Origin: Bacillota bacterium
Lineage (GTDB): Bacteria > Bacillota > Clostridia > Christensenellales > Aristaeellaceae
Length of the DNA: 8,373 bases
Reading direction: 5' to 3'
Assembly: GCA_023458835.1 (NCBI GenBank)
Contig: JAEWWY010000512.1
Location: 1-8,373 of the forward strand
Positions within the stretch are counted from its first letter, which is position 1. Every line of letters starts with the position of its first letter. This document shows positions 1 to 5,065 of this stretch, piece by piece. Position numbers and translations under genes: made by a program. The notes beneath the pieces were generated by a model. It did no database searches, was not told where the DNA came from, and saw nothing but the letters and a program-made list of their open reading frames with translations.

Positions 1-62
1 TCGGCATTCCGAAGAATGCCAAGAAAAGGAGTTTGCATCCGGGATGCGGTGGCTTGCATCCC
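1..62 (-). other. Two hairpins in a possible 5' leader
   Basis: Read on the minus strand, a 7-bp stem GGGATGC/GCATCCC (62-56 with 47-41, 8-nt loop) is followed by a 7-bp stem GGCATTC/GAATGCC (20-14 with 9-3) capped by a UUCG tetraloop with a C-G closing pair, an exceptionally stable arrangement. Nothing after position 1 is visible, so it cannot be told whether a T-run follows (terminator or attenuator). I see no match to a riboswitch class that I know. No protein-coding gene is supported in 1-319. Confidence 0.4.
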
Positions 63-102
63 TTGCTGCGATGTTATTGTATCAACCGATTGTGAACTGT
101 AT

Positions 103-131
103 TTGAACAATAGATGAATTTATTTTAGATA
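103..131 (+). promoter_or_regulatory. Candidate plus-strand promoter for the 141-305 element
   Basis: TTGAAC (103-108) and TAGATA (126-131) are separated by 17 bp in an AT-rich stretch. A start near 138 would begin a transcript of about 165 nt ending at the 274-300 hairpin. The -10 is poor, so this is weak support. Confidence 0.22.
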
Positions 132-135
132 ACAA
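107..135 (-). promoter_or_regulatory. Candidate minus-strand promoter for a gene beyond the left edge
   Basis: On the minus strand TTGTTA (135-130) and TATTGT (112-107) are 17 bp apart, each matching the sigma-A consensus at 4 of 6 positions. Downstream, TGATACAAT (84-76) is a good extended -10 and may be the real start. Either would transcribe toward position 1, where no gene begins inside the window. Confidence 0.35.
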
Positions 136-140
136 AATTT

Positions 141-269
141 TTGCATCGGATATTGGCAAACCCGTTCATCCACGCCAAAGGCCACAGGCACCGTTTATTT
201 GCCGGCCTCTCTGCCAAAGGCAGTGATCGCTCAGGTGAAAGGCACACAGGGAAATCGCACAAAGCCGTG
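141..269 (+). ncRNA. Possible structured RNA with glycine-aptamer-like tandem motif
   Basis: No convincing protein is encoded here. The plus strand shows a degenerate duplication: 143-162 resembles 188-207 (13 of 20, same register) and 171-188 resembles 232-250 (15 of 18 with one gap). The second unit contains CTGCC-AAA-GGCAG (211-223) followed by GCTCAGGTGAAAGG (229-242). By eye this looks like the CCRAAGG...CUCAGGYxAAAGG core of gcvT-type glycine aptamers, with the same core-to-box spacing as a short-P3 aptamer. The hairpin at 274-300 would serve as its terminator. Against it: the GAGAG-like 5' partner of CUCUC is not found, and no plus-strand gene lies downstream. It could be an orphan riboswitch or small RNA, or chance. 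Confidence 0.25.
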
Positions 270-305
270 AAAAGCCGGTCAACCGTGACGGTTAACCGGC
301 CTTTT
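270..305 (-). terminator. Intrinsic terminator ending the nine-gene array (possibly bidirectional)
   Basis: A 12-bp stem (274-285 with 289-300) closes on the triloop 286-288. On the minus strand it is fully paired with one G-U wobble and is followed by TTTT (273-270), starting 20 bp after the coiled-coil gene stop. On the plus strand the same position is a C-A mismatch, though TTTT also follows (302-305). The minus direction is therefore better, but termination from both sides is plausible. Confidence 0.8.
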
Positions 306-319
306 ACCAAAGCGCGGCA

Positions 320-937
320 TCAGCGCTGCGCCTGTATCTCCTGCCGTGTCCGGCGCAAAGCCTGCACCTTGTCGGAGAGCATTTTGTCCGTATCGTCCAA
401 TAAAGCGTCCAGATAGTTGAACATATCCTGGCGCAGCGCCTCCATCTCCTCCTGGGTGTTCTGGCGCAGTTCCTCCGCCTCCGCCTGGGCCCGGGCCATG
501 ATCTCTTCTTCGCTGACGAGCTGGATGGCGTGCTGCTCCGCCTCGTCCACAATTTCCTTGGCCCGGCGCTGGGCTTCCGCGATGATGCGGCTGGCTTGCT
601 CGTTGCTGGAACGGTACAGCTCATCCGCCTTCATCTGGGCATTGGCGGTGGTAAGCTGGGCGGACCGCACGGCCTCATCCACCGTTTGGCGGGCTTTCAA
701 ATTGGCTTCCGATACGGTATTTTCCGCGCGGGTACGGGCTTCGCCAATGATCCTGGCCTCGTTTTGGATGATGCTGGCCGACCTTGCGATATCGGCCGGA
801 AGACCCTCGGCCAGGTCCTGCAGCATTCCCCGCAACTTGTTCCTGTCTACCATATGCAGGTTGGTCATGGGAATTTTGGAGCTGCTCATCAGCAGGCTTT
901 CCATCTGGTCAATGATTTCCCGCGTATGCTGATCCAT
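320..937 (-). CDS. Coiled-coil protein of unknown role, V-ATPase E/H- or DivIVA-like
   Basis: The 205-residue product is almost entirely charged and alpha-helical, with no membrane segment or signal peptide. Residues 1-50 start with a short helix, MDQHTREIIDQMESLL, and a linker containing VDRNKLRGMLQDLAEGLP. From about 52 to 170 it is a long Ala/Glu/Arg/Gln-rich coiled coil with AEAxxxAxxI-type repeats, which often draw automatic labels such as ATP synthase subunit H/E or DivIVA. A final helix (171-203) contains FNYLDALLDDTDKML. There are no other V-ATPase genes here, so that label should not be trusted. Proteins of this type follow coaD in many Clostridia, and a role in division or cell-envelope scaffolding is only a guess. 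AGGAGGT lies 6 nt before the ATG, and the gene starts 23 bp after coaD. It is the last gene before the terminator. Confidence 0.85.
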   Translation of the reverse strand: MDQHTREIIDQMESLLMSSSKIPMTNLHMVDRNKLRGMLQDLAEGLPADIARSASIIQNEARIIGEARTRAENTVSEANLKARQTVDEAVRSAQLTTANAQMKADELYRSSNEQASRIIAEAQRRAKEIVDEAEQHAIQLVSEEEIMARAQAEAEELRQNTQEEMEALRQDMFNYLDALLDDTDKMLSDKVQALRRTRQEIQAQR

Positions 938-960
938 GCGTCTACCTCCTTTACGTCGGG

Positions 961-1455
961 TCAGTCGGCCTGTAAGCGGGGAAATTTCTGATAAATATCC
1001 TGCAGGATAGAGAAGGGCACAAAAGATGATACGTCCCCGCCGAAGGCGGCAATCTCCCTGACGACGCTGGAACTGATGTAGCCATGCTGGGGGCTTGTCA
1101 TCATGAACAGCGTCTCCAGTTCCGGCGAAATTTGATGGTTTACCTGCGCCATTTGGAACTCGCTGTCAAAGTCGCTTACCGCCCGAAGCCCCCGTATCAC
1201 CACAGTGCCATGTTTTTCCTTCATATAGTCTACCAAAAGACCTTCAAAACAATCCACCTGAACACCGGGAATATCCATACAGGCCTTTTCAATCATCTCT
1301 ACACGCTTTTCTATGGAAAAGCAGCCCGGCTTGCTGGGGTTGCGCAATACCGCCACCACCACCCGGGGAAAGATGAGGGCCGCCCGGTGGATGATATCCA
1401 CATGGCCCAGGGTGATTGGGTCAAAGCTGCCGGGATATACGCAAATCCCTTCCAT
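961..1455 (-). CDS. coaD: Pantetheine-phosphate adenylyltransferase
   Basis: This enzyme transfers AMP from ATP to 4'-phosphopantetheine to form dephospho-CoA, the penultimate step of coenzyme A synthesis. The 164-residue product is the usual length. It carries the nucleotidyltransferase signature PGSFDPITLGHVDII (8-22) with the TxGH motif at 15-18, RGLRAVSDFDSEFQMAQVN (88-106), and YISSSVVREIAAFGGDVSSFVP (126-147), which holds the ISSS/T-x-x-RE ATP site. A Shine-Dalgarno AAAGGAG sits 11 nt upstream inside rsmD. The start overlaps the rsmD stop by one base. CoA made here is also the co-substrate of PaaK and IOR upstream, though that is a general need and not a specific link. Confidence 0.97.
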   Translation of the reverse strand: MEGICVYPGSFDPITLGHVDIIHRAALIFPRVVVAVLRNPSKPGCFSIEKRVEMIEKACMDIPGVQVDCFEGLLVDYMKEKHGTVVIRGLRAVSDFDSEFQMAQVNHQISPELETLFMMTSPQHGYISSSVVREIAAFGGDVSSFVPFSILQDIYQKFPRLQAD

Positions 1456-2024
1456 TAATCCGCCTTCTCCTTTGTATCAAGGGTACAAAACGTGATGCCC
1501 GTATCGCCGTAACGGCGAAAATCCGTAGCGCGAAACTCCGCGCCAAACCTGGGCGGAGTACTTATGGCGTGCTCTATCACAATCAGGGGGCTGGGCTTTA
1601 GGACATGACACTTGAGCATATGACTGCACACTTCCCCCATATTCGCCATCCTGTAGGGCGGGTCCAAAAAAATCAGATCAAAGCCGCCCCTTGCATGGGG
1701 TGCCAGCGTGGATACCGCCGCATGCCAGTCGGCACGGATCACCTTTGCCCTCTCACGAAAACCCAGGCGATCCACATTGCCCTGCACAATTCCTGCGGCC
1801 TTAGGAGAATGATCCACGAATACGGCATAAGCCGCGCCCCGGCTCAACGCCTCCAGCCCCAAGGCGCCGCTGCCCGCGAAAAGATCCAAAACCGTCCTGC
1901 CCTGCATATCCCATTGCAGAATATTGAACAGGGATTCCCGCACCTTATCCTGGGTGGGCCTGGTATCCATGCCCTTGGGGGCGTCAATCAGCCTGGAACG
2001 GGCTTCGCCGCCAATGATCCGCAC
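1455..2024 (-). CDS. rsmD: 16S rRNA (guanine(966)-N2)-methyltransferase
   Basis: This SAM-dependent enzyme methylates N2 of G966 (E. coli numbering) in 16S rRNA during small-subunit assembly. The 189-residue product is the normal length. The N-terminal MRIIGGEARSRLI and RPTQDKVRESLFN (22-34) are diagnostic of RsmD. Methyltransferase motif I is DLFAGSGALGLEALSRG (47-63), and the catalytic motif IV is DPPY (121-124) in LIFLDPPY. It starts with GTG at 2024-2022, chosen because AGGAGG lies 5 nt upstream and the family's conserved N-terminus begins exactly there. Its TAA shares one base with the coaD ATG (TAATG). The rsmD-coaD pair is a common arrangement in Bacillota. Confidence 0.96.
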   Translation of the reverse strand: MRIIGGEARSRLIDAPKGMDTRPTQDKVRESLFNILQWDMQGRTVLDLFAGSGALGLEALSRGAAYAVFVDHSPKAAGIVQGNVDRLGFRERAKVIRADWHAAVSTLAPHARGGFDLIFLDPPYRMANMGEVCSHMLKCHVLKPSPLIVIEHAISTPPRFGAEFRATDFRRYGDTGITFCTLDTKEKAD

Positions 2025-2028
2025 GATG

Positions 2029-2035
2029 TCCTCCT
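2029..2035 (-). promoter_or_regulatory. Ribosome binding site deciding the GTG start of rsmD
   Basis: AGGAGGA on the minus strand lies 4-5 nt before the GTG at 2024-2022, in the 23-bp gap after the membrane-protein stop. No ATG nearby would keep the conserved N-terminus, so GTG is the start. Confidence 0.8.
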
Positions 2036-2047
2036 GCAGGAGCGGTG

Positions 2048-2854
2048 CTAAATAAGCTGCTCGGGGCCTTTTTGCTGCCGCCGCTGCCGCTCCTTTTTCT
2101 CCTTGTTCTTTTTTCTGCGCCGGCTTTGGGCAATGCTTGTGTGAACCCTGCTGCGCAAATCCTTGCCCCTAAAGTATCCCAGCGCATACCCGAAAGGCAC
2201 GATCAGGGCCAAAACGGGGCTGAGCCTGAGCACCAGCAGAACGGCATGGGCATTTTCGCTGCCCACGGCGGTCACGAAGGGCAAAATGATCAAACGCACC
2301 GCCAGATGCACAAAATCCAGGGCCCCCAGGGACACGCCGGATTCATAATACCGCAGCGCATCGCCGATTTCCGCCTGCCGCCGGTAGCTGGAAAGCCAAT
2401 CAGGCAGCGCGCCCAAGGTATAGGTCTGCACCTGCGCCGTTGCGGCAACCACCAGGCATAGCAGCACAAAGGGCAGCGCACCCAAAAGAAACGTGCATAC
2501 GCCTTTCACAGGCGCAAAGCAGCGGGCCTTATCGCTGTCCGGCACAGTTTTGCCCTCCGCCTGCCGCTGATACATGATCTCCCCAAAGGCGGCGTCGGAC
2601 TCCCCATGGGAAGCGCCGCTCATGTACAGAAAGCCGCCGCTCATGAGTATCAGCGCCGTGTTGGTCAGCAATCTTAAAAACAAATTATCAAACATCAGCA
2701 GCGAGCCGAATACAAGGTAAATGAATACGGCCACCAGAACGCTTCCGGCCACCCGCAAGGCGCGCCTGAATGTCATTTGATCCACGGCCTGCCCGGTCAG
2801 CATTGGCTTGGTGACAATTTGAAGCTTCTTTTTACCCGGAACGCTTTTTTGCAT
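2048..2854 (-). CDS. Uncharacterised five-helix integral membrane protein
   Basis: I do not recognise this family. The 268-residue product has a short basic N-terminus (residues 1-33) and about five hydrophobic segments: roughly 34-54, 60-80, 118-140, 180-198 and 204-228. Between helices 2 and 3 is a polar loop (81-117), and between 3 and 4 a longer one (141-178). The C-terminus is an unusually basic tail (244-262, mostly Arg and Lys with Gln and Glu), likely cytoplasmic by the positive-inside rule and possibly able to bind nucleic acid, anionic lipid or ribosomes. There is no signal peptide with a cleavage site and no catalytic motif I can name. It begins 20 bp after the 5-FCL gene with AAAGGAA 8 nt upstream of the ATG, and ends 23 bp before rsmD. 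Codon use looks like its neighbours. Confidence 0.82.
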   Translation of the reverse strand: MQKSVPGKKKLQIVTKPMLTGQAVDQMTFRRALRVAGSVLVAVFIYLVFGSLLMFDNLFLRLLTNTALILMSGGFLYMSGASHGESDAAFGEIMYQRQAEGKTVPDSDKARCFAPVKGVCTFLLGALPFVLLCLVVAATAQVQTYTLGALPDWLSSYRRQAEIGDALRYYESGVSLGALDFVHLAVRLIILPFVTAVGSENAHAVLLVLRLSPVLALIVPFGYALGYFRGKDLRSRVHTSIAQSRRRKKNKEKKERQRRQQKGPEQLI

Positions 2855-2859
2855 GCAAA
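2848..2859. repeat. 12-bp perfect palindrome centred on the membrane-protein start codon
   Basis: TTTGCATGCAAA is self-complementary and shares its inner ten bases with the palindrome at the alr start (4531-4542), with the ATG in the same position in both. The match is certain. It may be chance, because a Gln codon follows both ATGs. Confidence 0.4.
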
Positions 2860-2874
2860 CAGTTCCTTTCTAGC

Positions 2875-3447
2875 CTAGTCCATCATCTTGGCCGGCAGGA
2901 TGCCCTTGCCTGTGATAACCCATTGTACCAAATAATCCCGTTCCCCGCAAGGGACGGCCGGGACAACCTGCCTTGAAAGCACCAAAGCCGCCAGCGGGCA
3001 ATGCGTTTTGGGCAGGTAACGGTCATAATAACCGGCTCCATGGCCCAAACGGCAGCCCTGGAGGTCCACCGCCAACGCGGGTATCAGCAAAAGCGACAAA
3101 TCTTCCGGCGGTATGATCTCCGCCTCGTCTGAAGGCTCCGGTATGTTTAAACGGCCGGGGCGCAAAAAGGCCGGGTCCGATACCCGGCGGAACTCCATGA
3201 CTCCCTTTTCATAGGTTCTGGGCAGAGCCAGCGTCTTCCCGGACTGCAAAATGGCACGCAATACAGGCCGTGTATCGATTTCCCAGCCCATGGATACATA
3301 GCAGCCAACTGTGCCCGCATGCAAAAACGCGGGCCAGCCCGCAAGGTGCAGCGCCGCCGCTTTGCCCTCCGTCATCTGCTCTACAGGTTCAGGAAGCGAA
3401 CGCATGGCCTTGCGCAGCGCTGCCTTTTCTTCATTCATCGTGCTCAT
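2875..3447 (-). CDS. 5-formyltetrahydrofolate cyclo-ligase (MTHFS family)
   Basis: This enzyme uses ATP to cyclise 5-formyl-THF to 5,10-methenyl-THF, recycling folate stored or stranded in the 5-formyl form. The 190-residue product matches the family. The N-terminal basic helix EEKAALRKAMR (6-16) carries the usual lysine/arginine for ATP. The signature GCRLGHGAGYYDRYL (131-145) is the ATP/Mg loop, preceded by LLIPALAVD (120-128) and followed by a degenerate C-terminal ERDYLVQWVITGKGI (169-183). The start at 3447 overlaps the alr end by 17 bp. A second in-frame ATG at 3438 (Met4) would give an 8-bp overlap, and neither has a strong Shine-Dalgarno, so initiation probably depends on ribosomes finishing alr. 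The family call is secure; I leave the symbol blank because naming varies (ygfA/fthC/yqgN). Confidence 0.93.
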   Translation of the reverse strand: MSTMNEEKAALRKAMRSLPEPVEQMTEGKAAALHLAGWPAFLHAGTVGCYVSMGWEIDTRPVLRAILQSGKTLALPRTYEKGVMEFRRVSDPAFLRPGRLNIPEPSDEAEIIPPEDLSLLLIPALAVDLQGCRLGHGAGYYDRYLPKTHCPLAALVLSRQVVPAVPCGERDYLVQWVITGKGILPAKMMD

Positions 3448-4537
3448 AGCTTCTTGTCACCCTTATGGTGGGCGCCAGCAGCACCTCATAGCTGATGGTG
3501 CCGGCCCACTCACCCATCTGGTCGGCTGTGATTTCGCTTTGCCCCTGCCTGCCCAGCAGCACCGCCTCCGCGCCCGGGATCGCGGCAGGAATAGCCGTTA
3601 CGTCCGCCATCGTCTGATCCATGCATACACGGCCCAGGATGGGAGCCCATTCTCCGCCGATCAGCACTTTCCCACGATTGGACAGCATGCGGTGGTAGCC
3701 GTCGCCGTAGCCCACCGGTAGCGTAGCCACCCGCATGGGCTTATGCGCCGTAAAGGTGCGGCCATAGCTGACGGTATCGCCCGGGCTGATCTCCTTCACA
3801 TGGATCACCTCTGTTACCCAGCGCTGGGCCGGGCGCAAAGGCACAACCGTTTTCACAGGCGGACAGCCGTACAGGGCGATGCCGGGCCGCACCATGTCAA
3901 AATGCGTTTGAGGATAGCGCAGCATGGCGGCGCTGTTGGCGGCATGCCGTAAAATACCTTGTGGCAGCCTGGCGGTGATATGCTCAAAGGCTGCCAACTG
4001 TTGAAGGGTGAATTTTTCTTCCGAACCGTCCGCGTCGGCAAAGTGAGTATAGGCCCCGGTAAGCTTCACCTGCGGGGCTGCCCGCAAAGCATCCAGCACC
4101 GCCTGCGCCTCATCATCCGTCCGCACGCCGATGCGGCCCATGCCCGTATCCACCTTCAGATGGACAAAGGCATCCTTCCTTTGACGCTGGCATTCCCTGG
4201 CAAGCCACGCTATCATATCCACCCGGCAAACAGTTTGGGTAAGGGAATATTCCACCGCCGCCCCAGCCCCATCCCTGCTTAACGCGCCGAACACCAGGAT
4301 GGGCGCATCCATGCCGTTCTCCCTCAGCAGCACGCCCTCGTCCGGCGTAGCCACCCCCAGGAAGGAGGCGCCGGCGGACAAAGCCGCCTTTGCCACCTTC
4401 ACCATGCCATGGCCATAGGCATCCGCCTTCACCACGGCCATCAATTTCACGTTTGGACCTACGGCGCCCCTGAGCGCACGCACATTGTCACGGATGGCCT
4501 GCAAATCCACCACCCGTTCATTTTTCCGGTATTGCAT
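3431..4537 (-). CDS. alr: Alanine racemase
   Basis: This PLP enzyme interconverts L- and D-alanine to supply D-Ala for peptidoglycan. The 368-residue product is a normal fold-type III length: an N-terminal TIM barrel (about 1-240) and a C-terminal beta domain. The PLP lysine is K37 in VVKADAYGHG (35-44). The second catalytic base is Y258 in VSYGRTF (256-262). Other family motifs are KVDTGMGRIG (128-137), HAANSAAML (198-206), RPGIALYG (217-224), LPVGYGDGY (273-281), GRVCMDQTMADVT (302-314) and ISYEVL (348-353). AGAAGG-like AGAAGG lies 7 nt before the ATG. The start codon sits at the centre of the 12-bp palindrome ATTGCATGCAAT. The 3' end overlaps the next gene by 17 bp. The gene follows the ACT gene after 26 bp, so it probably shares its transcript. 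Confidence 0.97.
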   Translation of the reverse strand: MQYRKNERVVDLQAIRDNVRALRGAVGPNVKLMAVVKADAYGHGMVKVAKAALSAGASFLGVATPDEGVLLRENGMDAPILVFGALSRDGAGAAVEYSLTQTVCRVDMIAWLARECQRQRKDAFVHLKVDTGMGRIGVRTDDEAQAVLDALRAAPQVKLTGAYTHFADADGSEEKFTLQQLAAFEHITARLPQGILRHAANSAAMLRYPQTHFDMVRPGIALYGCPPVKTVVPLRPAQRWVTEVIHVKEISPGDTVSYGRTFTAHKPMRVATLPVGYGDGYHRMLSNRGKVLIGGEWAPILGRVCMDQTMADVTAIPAAIPGAEAVLLGRQGQSEITADQMGEWAGTISYEVLLAPTIRVTRSYEHDE

Positions 4538-4542
4538 GCAAT
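4531..4542. repeat. 12-bp perfect palindrome centred on the alr start codon
   Basis: ATTGCATGCAAT is its own reverse complement and contains the alr ATG near its centre. Its inner ten bases, TTGCATGCAA, recur in the same register at the start codon of the membrane-protein gene (2848-2859). The sequence is certain; any function is speculative. Confidence 0.4.
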
Positions 4543-4563
4543 GGCCTTCTTAATATACGATAC

Positions 4564-4995
4564 TCATAAATGCCTGACTTCTTCCTGGGTCAGCAAGCGC
4601 ACGCCGCGATCTTTGAGCACCTGGGCCGCCTTGTCCAGCTCCTCCACCCGGAAAATGATCAAGGCGTTTTTCCCGGCGTTGCGGACGAAGCTGTACAGGT
4701 ATTCAATGCTGATGCCGTTTTCCGACAGCATCTCCAAAACCTTCGCCAACCCACCCGGCACATCCGGCACGGAGGCGGCCAGCACATCGGTCAGGCGCAC
4801 CGTATAGCCCGCTTCTCCGATGAGCTTTTCCGCCCGCTCATAATCGGCCACGATGCCCCGCAAAATGCCAAAGTGGGTGGTATCTGCAATGGACAGGGAA
4901 ACCAGGTCGATTTGGTTCTCCCCCAGCAGCCTGGTAAAGTCCGCCAGGCGGCCCGGCGTATTTTCGATAAATACGGAAATCTGCTTGACGTACAT
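4564..4995 (-). CDS. Tandem ACT-domain protein, probable aromatic amino acid sensor
   Basis: This small cytoplasmic protein (143 residues) consists of two ACT domains and nothing else. The first (about 1-68) begins KQISVFIENTPGRL, with the ligand-loop ENTPGRL at 11-17. The second (about 70-138) repeats the pattern as VPDVPGGLA (76-84), followed by an ENGISIEYLYSF segment. ACT domains typically bind amino acids at dimer interfaces and regulate a partner. With no catalytic or DNA-binding part, this protein probably acts by binding an enzyme or by buffering a ligand. It follows paaK and iorAB, an arrangement seen in many anaerobes, so an aromatic amino acid or arylacetyl-CoA pathway link is a reasonable inference. 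Ligand and partner are unknown. The start is fixed by AAAGGAGG 7 nt upstream. Confidence 0.88.
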   Translation of the reverse strand: MYVKQISVFIENTPGRLADFTRLLGENQIDLVSLSIADTTHFGILRGIVADYERAEKLIGEAGYTVRLTDVLAASVPDVPGGLAKVLEMLSENGISIEYLYSFVRNAGKNALIIFRVEELDKAAQVLKDRGVRLLTQEEVRHL

Positions 4996-5002
4996 GATCC
5001 CG

Positions 5003-5036
5003 CCTCCTTTATGGTCCCTGCTTTGTCCTTAGTATA
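5003..5036 (-). promoter_or_regulatory. Possible promoter -10 and strong RBS before the ACT gene
   Basis: The 70 bp between paaK and the ACT gene is the largest internal gap. On the minus strand it holds TATACT (5036-5031), a fair -10 box, but the hexamer 17 bp upstream (TTCCTC) is a poor -35. Further down is AAAGGAGG (5010-5003), 7 nt before the ATG at 4995, a near-ideal ribosome binding site. The RBS is secure. The promoter is weak and could be read-through only. Confidence 0.35.
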
Positions 5037-5065
5037 CTCGCTTTTCCCCGTTTGAGGAAGAAAAC

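Noticed and set aside
44..106. A 20-codon hydrophobic mini-ORF on the plus strand with AAAAGGAG upstream
   Set aside because: The spacing from GGAG to ATG is 12 nt, the peptide is very short, and the bases are better explained by the inverted repeats there. It is not strong enough to call a gene.
141..416. A plus-strand frame of 91 codons starting with TTG across the intergenic region
   Set aside because: It runs through the terminator hairpin into the 3' end of the coiled-coil gene, lacks a ribosome binding site and has no recognisable protein features.
417..932. A 171-codon plus-strand frame opposite the coiled-coil gene
   Set aside because: It has low-complexity Ser/Ala/Arg composition mirroring the repetitive coiled-coil codons on the other strand. 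No domain or ribosome binding site supports it.
320..937. Annotation as a V-type ATPase subunit
   Set aside because: The only similarity is generic coiled-coil composition, and there are no partner ATPase genes in the window.
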